Source: Akebia trifoliata (lineage: Eukaryota; Streptophyta; Magnoliopsida; Ranunculales; Lardizabalaceae). From it: a stretch of 64,000 nucleotides of DNA. This document shows positions 12,950 through 23,519 of the stretch, piece by piece; position 1 is the stretch's first letter; each line of letters opens with the position of its first letter. Below the pieces are notes generated by a model that was given only the letters and a program-made list of their open reading frames with translations, did no database searches and was not told where the DNA came from. The DNA lies in contig CM030705.1 in assembly GCA_017979445.1 (NCBI GenBank), forward strand, positions 17,191,040-17,255,039, in the 5' to 3' direction. The position numbers were made by a program, and so were the translations under genes.

Positions 12950-13510
12950 GTAGGAAGTTGGGATCCGTTTGATTTCTCATGAAAAATGACTCAAGGAAAA
13001 AAGGGATGACTACCAAAATTTAAAATTGAAATTCAAGGATGGAAATGAATTTTTTTTTCAAAGTTCTTATAATTTCTTCCTCTGCAACCCTGTGGCACTG
13101 GATCATGTTTTTGGATGTTACAAAGTGATGCGATATAAAAAAATTTAGTTTTTATTTTGTTAGTAGGAGAGAGAAATTTTTTCCTTTATTCTATTGTTTT
13201 TGCCACATGTCAACGTATGAGAGATGCTGTCAGAAAGATTATGTGCGCAAAAAGGGAAATTTTTTGACTGCATCACCTTGTAGCATTTAAAAGCATGATG
13301 GGATGCCATGGGAATGCAGAGGTCGAAACTCTTCGAACTTAAAAAAAAAATTCAAAAAAGGAATAATTTTTCATCGTTGAGTCTTAATGTTAAATTTGAG
13401 TGCTCGATAGCCATCCTTTTTCAAAACTTTGGATCAAGCTTGAAATTATTTTTATTTTTAATTTTTGAATATGAGTTTTTTCATGAAATCTACGATTTTT
13501 TTTTTTTTTT
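12950..13510. mobile_element. Foldback element made of two inverted dispersed-repeat arms
   Basis: The left arm (12950-13200) has the family order: CATGAAAAA, GATGACTACCAAAATTTAAAATTG, CTCTGCAACCCTGTGGCA, GGATCATGTTTTTGGATG, then ACAAAGTGATGC. The right arm (13260-13510) is the reverse complement: GCATCACCTTGTAGCATTT, GCATGATGGGATGCCATGG, GATAGCCATCC, GGATCAAGCTTG, then TTCATGAAATCTACGA. The arms are imperfect, about 240 bp each, around a loop of about 60 bp. It lies just after the ABCG exon. Confidence 0.6.
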
Positions 13511-13574
13511 TTTTTTGTAATACTCCTTATCCTTGTGGAGAATATCCTTATACAACCAAAGATTACAACTCTTA

Positions 13575-13855
13575 CACTATGTTTGGATTGAGAGAAGTGG
13601 AGAGAAGAGAAACTCATTAAAAGAAGAGAAGAGAAACTTAATTTATCTACACTATGTTTGAATTGACAGGAGAGAATTGGGGATAATTTTAGAATTTTAA
13701 AATATCTTAAAAGAGATCTAGAGGCAGAATTGAAATTATAAAATATTTAAAAGGCTTTCTCTCCACTTCTCCTCTTATCTCCACTTTGGGAGAAAAATGA
13801 AACTCACTTATTTTTCTTTTCTTTTCTCTCCATTTCTCTCGATCCAAACACATCA
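13575..13855. mobile_element. MITE with TTA target duplication (Tourist/PIF-Harbinger-like)
   Basis: The left end CACTATGTTTGGATTGAGAG and the right end CTCTCGATCCAAACACATCA form imperfect terminal inverted repeats. They continue inward as purine-rich GAGAAGTGGAGAGAA against TTTTCTCTCCATTTCTC. TTA flanks both sides (13572-13574 and 13856-13858). A second internal CACTATGTTTGAATTGA occurs near 13650. Confidence 0.65.
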
Positions 13856-13911
13856 TTAAGTTTTTCTCTCAAGTACATGAATCCTTCCTCTAACAACTCT
13901 CATTATGAGAG

Positions 13912-14009
13912 GTTTTCTCATAGTCATATCTAACTAATTATGGCCAATACAGTAAGTACAGTTTTCTCATAGTCATATCTAACTAATTATGGCCGATACA
14001 GTAAGCATA
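13912..14009 (+). repeat. 49-bp tandem duplication
   Basis: Two head-to-tail copies (13912-13960 and 13961-14009) of a 49-bp unit beginning GTTTTCTCATAGTCATATC differ at about four positions. Confidence 0.85.
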
Positions 14010-14199
14010 GTGGATTTGTTCAATTGGAGAGTTCGGCTAAGATCTGACCATGGGATTAGATCATAGGTTTTAGAGAGAAAAACTCTGGGTTTTCTAGAGA
14101 GAAAAACTTCCAAACAATAGATGAAGGGGTTATCAAACCATCTTCTCATACCTGATTCTTAGAAGAAGATAAAAGACTCAACCATATCGGTTTGAGTTT

Positions 14200-14474
14200 A
14201 GTTTCTTTCTTTGTGTTATCTTCTAAAACCCTTTCTACTCTTATTTTTTCCGCCATGGTGGCTTCTTCGGGCATTTCCTAGAAAATCTTTTCAAGGGAAG
14301 AGAAGGGTCGATGGTAAAGGATTTGGAATTTTTCCAGTCACTCACAATGCTAGGTCCAAGATGGGAAAAGGCCTACTTCCATGGCCTAGAAGCAGTGACT
14401 AATCGCATTTGGTAGGTAAAGGATCATATGGATAGAGAAAGGATTATTCCTCTTCAAATTTAGTAATGAGGAAT
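14200..14474 (+). pseudogene. Left part of a LINE ORF1 relic interrupted by element A
   Basis: This assignment is contextual. The right flank of element A (25971-26300) carries a LINE-type DUF4283 sequence on the same strand. Joining the flanks across one copy of the target duplication gives a continuous sequence through ATTAGTAATGAGGAATATTTTAG. The left side has only short broken frames (for example 14211-14402) and no motif that I recognise. Confidence 0.35.
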
Positions 14475-14487
14475 TGAAAGCGCCCTC

Positions 14488-14508
14488 GATCCGCGGGGTG
14501 CGCGGATC
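14488..14508. other. GC-rich hairpin near the LTR end
   Basis: GATCCGCG, loop GGGTG, then CGCGGATC makes a perfect 8-bp stem 13 bases from the LTR terminus. The same hairpin occurs near the terminus of LTRs starting at 24212, 42345 and 53767 (one mismatch, GATCTGCG) and in 60154-61927. It stands out in AT-rich surroundings. Confidence 0.8.
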
Positions 14509-15084
14509 CACTTTTGACCCTTGAGGTTTGGGAGTCGCCACCTAGTTATTGTGGTCTAGGAACCAAACTGACTCTAAAATGGATAAAAAGGAACTAATCT
14601 ACTATAGAAATCTGAATCCGGAGATCATGTTACGGGGTTGGAAGGTGTTAGGCACCAACCCCGCCCGGCCAATACCGGTCTCTACTTATTCCAAATATAA
14701 CTACATTGCTAATGATAAGACCTAGATAAAAAAATAATAAAAAAACCTTACCTTCGATCTGCAAAAGTATTATTCCCTCAGATCTGAAAAATAGTTCCTT
14801 GTACCGTACTCCTGGCTTCGTTTTGTCTCCGGATCTGATTTCTGATCTCCGAGGCAAGGTGTCTCCTTCTTGGATCTGGATGCTTCGGATTTGTGGTGGA
14901 TTTTTGGGAGGTTTTTGGGTGATTTTTAGGCTAAAATCGAATTAGGGGTGTTAGGGAAGGAGTTAAGGCTCCAAAATTAGGGTTTTGGAGGGGTTGTGGA
15001 GGCTTCTTCACCTACTTTTTCTAGGGTTTTTTCTTTGATACGAAAATAGGGTGTGGAGGCTCCTATTTATAAAGTTTTTAGAAG

Positions 15085-15340
15085 CATTAGGGTTTGATTA
15101 GGGTTTCTTTTAGGGTTTCAATTAGGGTTTTGACTTAGTCTTTAGGGTTTTAGGGTTTTGACTTTAGTCTTATGAGATTGACTTGATTAGTTTTAGATTA
15201 GGGTTTGGATTTAGGGTTTTGACCTTAGTCTTATGAGATTGACTTGATTAGTTTAGATTAGGGTTTTGATTTAGGGTTTTGACCTTAGTCTTATGAGATT
15301 GACTCGATTAGTTTAGATTAGGGTTTTGACTTTAGTCTTA
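15085..15340 (-). repeat. TTAGGGTTT-rich tandem repeats inside the LTR
   Basis: About three copies of a unit of roughly 62 bp contain GATTAGGGTTT, GATTTAGGGTTTTGAC and TTAGTCTTATGAGATTGAC. TAGGGTTT is the plant telomere motif, but here it is interspersed in a longer unit. The same block is in the other LTR of A (about 24825-25080). It is replaced by an unrelated ATTAGAGTTGTTTTAGGTAGA-type repeat in element B. Confidence 0.75.
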
Positions 15341-16232
15341 ATTGATTGACTTTTAATATCTTGACTTTAGTCTTGCTTAATTGACTTTAATTTTGACTTC
15401 AGTCTCACTTGATTGACTTTAATACCTTGACTTCAGTCTTGCTTGATTTACTTTTAATTTTTGGAGAACCCCCCTCTAAAATATCTTTAATTCTTTGGAC
15501 CCCCAAATGGAGGGGTCCTTAAAGAAATATCCCACGAACCCTCAACAATTTTGCCTGAGAGTCCAATTAATCGATTTTTTAGGTTCAAAGTTTTGAATTA
15601 ATTAATGTTTCACTTTAAATATTTGATGTTTTATTTATTAATTTCGAATTTTTTAATTATGAAAATTGTGAAATTACCGTTTTACCCCCAGAGAGGACTT
15701 TTCACGTTTCAAGTCGGTTTTTAATGTTCGAGGATGTTTAAGAATCGGTTTTTCGTAAGGAATTCAATGAGAATGTTGGTTTGTGTCATTTATGAAAATT
15801 TTTATGTGAAATTATTGTGAACTTTATGAGGGGCATTTTCGTAATTTTGTCAAATTCTGTTAAAATTGGTGAAATGATTTATTTGATTCCGATTTATTAT
15901 TTTATGTGTTCGAAAGAGTTATCCTAAGTGTAACGTAGGCTCTAGGGTTGTTTTGAGGTTAGGGGTATTTTGGTAATTTAATCATTTTTAGTGATTTTTA
16001 TCGTGAAGCTTCTTTTTGGTTTGCAGGATGATGATTTCTATGTTTCTGGGGGAGTATTTTCCTAGCGTAGCGTGGTTTCTAAGTTTTGTCAGTTCGAGAT
16101 ACCTCATCCGGATTTCTAAAACATATCTGGTAACAAAATAAAGCATTGGAATAGACATCCATCATTGGGAACCTTTTCGATCGGGTTGACGAGTTGATTA
16201 ATCAGGCGAGTGCAAAAATGGGGTGTCTACAG

Positions 16233-16248
16233 ATGCCCCTCTTTGGCA
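16233..16248 (-). other. Polypurine tract of element A
   Basis: On the minus strand, AAAGAGGGGCATC lies immediately before the 3' LTR start TGTAGACA. The same motif sits next to the 3' LTR of element B (44090-44105). This polarity agrees with the primer site at the other end. Confidence 0.65.
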
Positions 16249-16579
16249 GAGGGTTGAAGCAAACTAGATAGCAAATCTACTTTGGTAGATAGTGCGATAT
16301 CTGAATGCCAAAGTTAGTGACAGTTCATTTTGCAACCTGATTCAGCAATTCGTCAGGGTGTTCGGATCCTTGAGGGTAAAGCTCTCCCCGAATCAAAAGG
16401 TTGTCAGGTCTTTGAGCGCAAACTCTCACTGACGGTGTCAGATCCTTGAATTTTAGAGAATTCTCCCTGACTATAAAGTGCAAATGCGAAAGTGTGTGCA
16501 CTGTGTGAAACTGAGTAAAACTTGAGCATAAATTGAGCATAGACTGAGCATAAACTGGGCATAAATGAGTAAAATATAA

Positions 16580-17505
16580 CTGAGCAAAATCCAAGATAAC
16601 CCTTGGCGACATCTGAGCAAAATCCAAAATAACCCTTGGCGGAAACTGAGCAAAATCCAAGATAACCCTTGGCGGTATCTGAGCAAAATCCAAGATAACC
16701 CTTGGCGGCAACTGAGCAAAATCCAAGATAACCCTTGGCGGAAACTGAGCAAAATCCAAGATAACCCTTGGCGGCTACTGAGCAAAATCCAAGATAACCC
16801 TTGGCGAAAACTAAGCAAAATCCAAGATAACCCTTGGCGGCATCTGAGCAAAATCCAAGATCACCCTTGGCGGCATCTGAGCAAAATCCAAGATCACCCT
16901 TGGCGGAGACTGAACAAAATCCAAGATAACCCTTGGCGGCAACTGAGCAAAATCCAAGATAACCCTTGGCGGCGACTGAGCAAAATCCAAGATAACCCTT
17001 GGCGGCATCTGAGAAAAATCCAAGATAACCCTTGGCAGAAATTGAGCAAAATCCAAGATAACCATTGGCGGCATCTGAGCAAAATCCAAGATAACCCTTG
17101 GCGGCATCTGAGTAAAATCCAAGATAATCCTTGGCGGAAACTGAGCAAAATCCAAGATAACCCTTGGCGGAAACTAAGCAAAATCCAAGATAACCCTTGG
17201 CGGCATCTGAGCAAAATCCAAGATAACCCTTGGCAGAGACTGAGCAAAATCCAAGATAACCCTTGGCGACAACTGAGCAAAATCCAAGATAACCCTTGGC
17301 GGAGACTGAGCAAAATCCAAGATAACCCTTGGCGGCATCTGCGCAAAATCCAAGATAACCCTTGGCGGAAACTGAGCAAAATCCAAGATAACCCTTGGCG
17401 GAAACTGAGCAAAATCCAAGATAACCCTTGGCGGCATCTGAGCAAAATCCAAGATAACTCTTGGTAGCAACTGAGCAAAATCCAAGTTAACCCTTGGCGG
17501 CAACT
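16580..17505 (-). repeat. 33-bp minisatellite, about 28 units (element A 3' untranslated region)
   Basis: The unit on + is CTGAGCAAAATCCAAGATAA followed by CCCTTGGCGG and a variable triplet (AAA, CAA, CAT or GAC). Because 33 is divisible by 3, frames stay open across the array. The minus strand reads PPRVILDFAQ plus one variable residue in one frame and QGLSWILLS-R-type in another; the + strand reads SKIQDNPWR. I take these as by-products of the repeat, not proteins. Tandem arrays between pol and the 3' LTR are known in Tat/Ogre-lineage elements. Confidence 0.92.
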
Positions 17506-18280
17506 GAGCAAAGTTGGCAAAGGAACGAAGGACTTTTGGGAAAGAATGAATGAATTTGGAAAAGACTGATCAGAGTGAATTGAATAAATCTGGAAGATAC
17601 TGAATCTGGAAGAGAAATGATCGAATCCAGGAATGATTGGATCTGGGAATACCATATTAGTTAATTTATGGACACAGTCAAATGTGAGATCCGAAGTGCT
17701 TTTGTTTGAACCTCAAGGATTTATCCAAAAGTTTTATGAATTTAAAACCTGAGTTTTTATTTCTTTTAAACCTCAAGAGTTTTTTGAAGAACTGTTATCA
17801 AGAAGGTAACCTTAAGTTTGAGGTTTTTAGGTTTAACATTGCTCCAAGAACAAAATATCCCTAGTTTGACAATAAACATGGTATTGAAAATAATTGAACA
17901 CATCATTAAAAAATGCCCCTAGTGTAAGGGAGAAAATTACATATCTAGAGGAAAAAGAAAAAATGCCCCTTGTATGAAGGTTTGAAATATTTGATTACCA
18001 CAAGCGCAATAAAGATCCAACTTTTAATTTTGATTAATTTTATTAAAGATTTTGAGTCAGGCTCAATAGAACAAAATGATTCCTTTTGATACTCATCATA
18101 GAATTCACCATTCTCTCCATTGGTTCACTTGGGGAAGTAAGAATTTTCAGATCGATCGTAGACAAGATACTTGTGGCTTCTGAATTTATGCCAGGTTTAA
18201 GCTGAGTATTGAACTTGATTATTCGGATTTCTGATGTTTCAGCTCGAACTGCTCTCAGCTTGGGATTTTCTTCTGTTTTT
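17506..18280 (-). other. Element A 3' region without recognised coding
   Basis: This aligns with 45556-46320 of element B. It contains repeated phrases such as AAAAATGCCCCTAGT and AAATGCCCCTTGTATGAAGG, which resemble the AAAGAGGGGC polypurine motif in reverse. No protein was recognised. Confidence 0.6.
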
Positions 18281-18289
18281 CTTTGTTCT

Positions 18290-18500
18290 CTAACTTTTGC
18301 CTAGATCGCCTTTTCAGATTTTCAATCTAGCGAGCTTGCTCTTACTTTTGCCTAGATCGCCTTTTCAGGTTTTCGATCTAGCGAGCTCTTCTTTTTTTTC
18401 TTTGCTCTAATTGTTGCCAAAGTTGTCCTTTCAGATTTTCAACCTTGCGAGCTTGCCTTAATTTTTGCCTAAGTCGCCCTTTTCAGGTTTTCAACTTAGC
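18290..18500. repeat. Four tandem hairpin units (element A)
   Basis: Units of about 50-70 bp share the frame TTTTGCC-stem-CC(T)TTTCAG-TTTTC-stem-GCGAGCTT. Stems are CTAGAT/ATCTAG (18301-18306 with 18325-18330), CTAGATCG/CGATCTAG (18352-18359 with 18374-18381), CAAAGTTG/CAACCTTG (18418-18425 with 18440-18447, one mismatch) and CTAAGT/ACTTAG (18469-18474 with 18494-18499). The stem sequence changes between units while pairing is kept. Confidence 0.8.
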
Positions 18501-19379
18501 AGGCTTCATCATTTTTTATCTTTTTATTTTTTTTTTTGTCTCTGAACTTCTGGAGTTGCTGCCTGATCATGCTTTGCTATCTTCCTTGACTTTTCGCACG
18601 GTACTTAGGAGGACTTTCATGGGTAGGCTTAGGACTGGGTATAAAAAGAAAGAAATTTTGAGGCTCAAAAACCCAAATGCCCCTTGTGTGGCATTTCCTT
18701 TTCAATTGTTTTCTTTTACCTTAAATTTTCTTCCCCATTTTGGATTTCTTTTTCTTTTGAATTTTTTTCTTAATTTTTTATTGTGTGGGGAACTAGATTT
18801 TTTTATTTTGATGTGGTCGGGCCTGAAGTGACTTCTCAGGTTGCCTACGTACCCCAAAATTTTGGGATCAGACCAAAACGTAGTTCGAATCTTCCCTCCC
18901 CTAGGTTAGGTGATCGGGCTAAGAAAGAAAAAGGCATAATTTTTCTTTTTGAAAAAGGTTGCAAAGGGGTTGAGAAAGGATATATTGAACTGGGTAACAA
19001 GAGAATTGATTCGGTCAAAGATGGCCTCCTTAAATGTAGTACTGCTTGATCTGGTCAAGGTTGGTTGGTTCTGGTAGTTCACCTCTATCATGATCTTGAA
19101 GTCTGACGACTTTTCCAGACAATATTTCCTTAATGAATGAATTTTTCCAATTTAGGCTTTCTCCTATAATCGAGGAGGAGTGTTCAATCTTCTTTGAAGT
19201 CTGATAGTTAAATCTTTGACTTGTAAATGATGAGCTTTGACCTTCTTATCAAATGCACGGGTGACTCTTCTTAGATAAGCTTGCACATGGTACAGGGCTT
19301 TAACTCGTTTTCTTTGATCAAGTTTAATTCTTCATACTGCTAACGAACCCAATCTGTTTCTAACAAATGATTTTCTGAC

Positions 19380-19780
19380 AAGACCCTGAGAGACGAAATT
19401 TTCATTTCAACTAGCAAGACTGCTTCCATGCCATACACTAAGGAGTAGGGAGTAGCTCCACTAGAGGATCGAATTGAAGTTCGATATGTCCATAGCGTGA
19501 ATGATAATTTTTCTAACCAATCTCGATGTGATTGTCACATTTTCCTGATGATAGTCTTGAGACTCTTACTGACTGCTTCAAACGTTCCATTGATCTGAAA
19601 ACGGTAGGGGGATCATTTGTGCTGCCGGATCTTCAACTTTAAACATAGAGTAATGATTTATACTTTGAAGTACGACCCATTATCAGAGATTAGTTCAAAA
19701 GGTACTCCCATATCGACTGATAATATATGATTTGAAACTCAAGATGTAGTGTGGATAGCACTGATACATTTTTATAACAT
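19380..19780 (-). pseudogene. Integrase relic of element A
   Basis: The minus-strand translation in pieces gives GVPFELISDNGSYF (complement of about 19665-19709, core with the second catalytic Asp), then NGTFEAVSKSLKTIIRKM followed by a stop (region of the catalytic Glu). Then comes SHRDWLEKL, and ATPYSLVYGMEAVL near 19440. This is the Ty3/gypsy integrase core and the start of its C-terminal region. Frameshifts and stops break it, so it cannot make integrase. The corresponding stretch in B is 47270-47780. Confidence 0.8.
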
Positions 19781-20659
19781 CTTCTTTGATTCCATTGATA
19801 TAGACGAGTATCCATTCCATGTTGAACAACACCCAAGCTTGTACCTAGCATACCCTCATATGATCACACGAACAAGTCTTTTAAAATTTCTGAGTCAATT
19901 CATTATCCCCTTGTGTTCCTCTAGAGATAAGATGGTTTCTATTTGAATCTCTTTAGGAATTTATTTTTCTTCCGAGGTCAATGACCTTTGTTTTCTTGAG
20001 CCCGACTCTTATCTTCTTGCTTAGGAGGGGGTTCCTTATTAGAGGAATTAACTCGTTAATGTGCTCGAGGTATTCAAAAATTTCCTTTATCCAATCAAAT
20101 TCAGAAGGGGCGATAAACACCTCTATAGACTCGACGAACTAACTTGACTCAATAAGAAAGAGTAGACTCAATCTAAGGAGGACATGACCTTACTGGGAAA
20201 AAGAACTCGAGTTAACCCAAATGACTCATGAAAACTCAAGACTACCCAAAACGGGCTTGATGAGAACTGAGACATTGCTTACAACCGGTAGGATTGAAGC
20301 ACTATGATTTTCAAAGAACAACTGGATGATATTGAGAAATTTTGAGGTCATTTCTGACTGTTGAGTTGATATTGACGTTTACTTTAACTGACCGGATTTA
20401 CAACCCTAGCTAGACGATAGACGATTTAGATACAATGATAACCCTTAACCTCTTTGAAGGTGAATTTAACCAATTTCAGTGTCACCTCCTTGATAACATT
20501 TTAAATGAATCCTGAGAATTTATTGAATTCTGTGCACCAATCCATTAAAAAGTTCATCCATTTAATGATTATTCAGAAGAAAAATAATTTTACTACACTC
20601 TTGAAAAATATTGACAAATAATGTTTTCATTGAATAACCACTTCAAACATATTTCAATA

Positions 20660-20930
20660 ATTTTTCATGCAATTTTCCTTCATTTTTTTTTCTTTTGGAA
20701 AACATTTTCTTCTGAAAAACATTTTTTTTCTGAAAAATAATTTTTATTTGGAAAATATTTTCTCTTGGAAAATCTTGTTCTTATGGAAAACATTTTCTAG
20801 AAAACACTTTTTCCTTAGAAAACATTATAACACTTTTTCTGGAAAACACTTATTTTGGAAAATACTTTTTCTAAAAATACTTTCCCTTCGTAAACCATTT
20901 TTCTTCTTTGAAAATTTGATTTCTATTTCG
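20660..20930. repeat. Degenerate short repeats of GGAAAACATTTTC type
   Basis: About a dozen imperfect iterations of TCTGGAAAACATTTT make the + strand T-rich. The same array is in element B at 48820-49040. No coding value. Confidence 0.75.
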
Positions 20931-20939
20931 ATTTAAATG

Positions 20940-21960
20940 GCCCGGTCCATCAGGATTGTTGGATCGAGTTGGGCTGGGTCATTTGCAAGAGATGGATTTT
21001 TTATTGGGTCGGTGCACTCATTTTGATTTTCAAAAATAACATTTTTTATCCTTAAGGACAATCATACACTCTGATCTCATCATTCACATGCATTCTGATC
21101 TCATCATTCACATACATTCATATCAATCACAAAGTCTCATAAGATTCCATTCAATGAACAACCCGGGAACACCCACGATAAGTTCGAGTCGTGACCTACT
21201 GGAAGGTTTCTAGACTCTAAGCTTACTACGTGCAATGCATTTTTATCTGGCCACCTTTGCCCAAGCACACCTATATACCTTTCGATACGTGGTGACTTGG
21301 TTTGATATACCATGTAGGTGATAATCTAAAACCTCAATTCACTTCTCTGAAGCTAAAAACAGTCAGTTTGATCTCCAGTTGAGAGGTGGCGCACAATGCT
21401 GAGCAAGGGCCCACTTAAATATCTCTCGTCTAGAATAGACGTAGTCTATCCCCCTCGTACAGTAGGGTACAGCGAGGCAAGATCTGCTTAGGCACCGGTT
21501 TTGACCAAGAAGTGCAATTGATATACTTAGATTATCTTTTATACCTACGGGTACGAGTCAAGGGTTGTAGCTTTCATAAATGGTTTGGCATCCCATGAGG
21601 GGACCGACCACATACTAGTACTACGTTGGCAATCAGGACATGTGACTGTGTGGCTTACAATAGGTCAAAGGCTCAGGTTGCTCCAGCCTGGGTGCATCAA
21701 TGTACTTCTCAGAATCACCTGATCAGACGGTATCGATGCCCCCAGTTTGATATACCCTAAGGTACGTGACTGGAGTTGTGGTTTTCATGAATGACGTCGC
21801 ATCTCCGAAGAGACCGGGCCACGCACTAGTGCCACGTTGGCTATATAGGACGTGTAAGTGGATAAAACAATAAACGTGCTTGTGGTGTGTGCAAAACAGG
21901 GTGGGGTGTGGCCGAGGCCTTTTTCAAACAAATGGGCCCATGGGCCTGATCATACCATCA
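20940..21960 (-). other. Conserved non-coding internal segment of element A
   Basis: This aligns closely with 49057-50045 of element B, including CCCGGTCCATCAGGATTGTT and ACCTATATACCTTTCGATAC, and a partial internal duplication (GATATACC..GGTACGTGACT and CGACCACATACTAGTACTACGTTGGC against CGGGCCACGCACTAGTGCCACGTTGGC). It is well conserved between elements without an open frame. It lies where gag-pol would be expected. Confidence 0.65.
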
Positions 21961-21964
21961 TACA

Positions 21965-23510
21965 TCGGATTATGTGAACATTCAATCAAGATCGACACCA
22001 TTCAAATCATATGAATATTTAATCAAGATCATCATCATTCAAATCACATGATTAAAAGATGAGCATATCAAGCATATAGCAAGCATTTAATCCAACATTA
22101 TTTCCTTGTGTATTTCAATCGAAGGTTATTTCGAATGGCCCAAAATAATTCAGAATTTCAAATCATATTGTATTGAGGATGACTGGACATTCATCAGTAT
22201 GGAGATTTTAAAATCAAATACCCATTTTTTAAAAAAAAAAAATCAAAAACAAAATCCCAATAAAAATTTAGCCAACAAATGGATCGTTGTTGACAAACCA
22301 TCTCTTACTAGTGTCACTCAAATTTCCACGTAAATCATCAAGGTGTCATTAGAACAATTGGTGTGTGGGTTGCCAACAGTTAGAACAACATTGAGGTATA
22401 TTAGCAACTCATTATTAATTTATAACACATCAATCCTTTAGAAAAAAATAATTGCTTGCGTATGGAGTGGTGTGTTACAAATGAATATTGATGTGCTAAT
22501 AAGAGCTTGGGATAAACTTAAACAACCACATTCTTCATCAGTTAAATGAAGCAAATATTCCATGAAAATGTGGTTATTTAATTGTTATTTCTCGTCTGAT
22601 CCATCGGTTTTGATCCCCAAAAGTTAAAAAAAATAAACATGAAAAATTGAAAAATATCCGAAATCAAACGGATTGATGTTGCTGATTCGAAACCAAGAAC
22701 TATCGTGATTCAATCTCAATCATAGATCGATGTTCTCTGTAATTCGAAACAAAAAATCAAAAGCTCAAATCCAGTAGGTTTCCTACACCTCTCTGATCTT
22801 CTGTTTAAAAGCATCTAAAAAGAAAAAAAAAACCAGAAAATCAAAGCTTCTACAGTTGGGTTCACGTTCGTAAAACCGATCTGATAAATGAGAGTTGAAG
22901 AACATAAAGTCAACAAGATCAACGAGAACCGGCAGCAATGTGTGAAGTTTGAATCTACATAAAATCTCGGTCGAATCAGTATTCTTCTTTTATTTAAAAA
23001 AAAGAAACAAAACAGAAAAAACTCCAGCTCTTTGGGGCGAGATCGCAAATATAGCTTCGTAGATGAATCATGCTGCATGTCTCATTTTCTCTCAGAAGAA
23101 ATCGCAGATTTTTTTTAGATCAATAGTGACCCTAAATCAATCGGACTGAGAGAATGGAGAGACTAAACCTATCGGATTCAGATCTGAACCAGTCCCTCAT
23201 TGTCTTTGATAGCCGAATGAAGAGTATGGTTAACTCGTTCTTGTTCGAATGAACTTCAAAGGGGTTTGTCGATTCGAAGTTTTATGACTCTTCATCACAA
23301 TGATTTTTGGGTCTGAAATCGAACAGCTCTAACAGATTCGTCTGTTGTAGACGATGGGGTTAGGAAGAAAACGATTTGAGAAGATGATGTGGGTAAAAAA
23401 TTGATTTTTTACATTGATTTTGCTGGTTTCAAATGGTTGGACAGAGAGACCACATCGGCCTCTATATTAACCAGCGTTTTCTCTTCTTGGAGAAGACGAT
23501 GTGCGTATAG
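21965..23510 (-). other. Variable cargo slot of element A, unidentified
   Basis: This sequence is not present in element B, where the same position (about 50050-53180) holds RPS5, MCM3 and PP2C fragments. It is less AT-biased in places and, on the minus strand, resembles a gene 5' region, with CTCTCCATTCTCTCAG and a Met codon near 23080. No protein family was recognised. A 87-codon minus-strand frame at 22815-23078 has no recognisable motif. It could be a captured host fragment, but that is by analogy with B only. Confidence 0.45.
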
Positions 23511-23519
23511 AAAGAATTA

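Larger units (their letters stand above)
14475..16231 (-). repeat. 3' LTR of element A
   Basis: 1757 bp, paired with 24212-25970. On the minus strand it runs from TGTAGACACCCC to GGCGCTTTCA. It includes a TATA motif (TATAAATA, complement of 15064-15071). It also has a region (about 15085-15340 on +) of three 60-64-bp direct repeats rich in TTAGGGTTT, followed by repeats of the GACTTTAGTCTTG type. Confidence 0.92.

Noticed and set aside
15085..15340. Interstitial telomere
   Set aside because: TTAGGGTTT motifs are spaced within ~62-bp units and present in both LTRs of one element, so they belong to the LTR and are not a telomeric tract.
16580..17505. CRISPR-like regular repeats
   Set aside because: The 33-bp units are directly adjacent with no unique spacers, and the context is a plant retrotransposon.
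16325..17655. Long open frames of 11-residue repeats (PPRVILDFAQ on minus, SKIQDNPWR on plus)
   Set aside because: They follow from a 33-bp tandem unit with no stop in several frames on both strands. The frames have no start context or homology and begin and end arbitrarily in the array.
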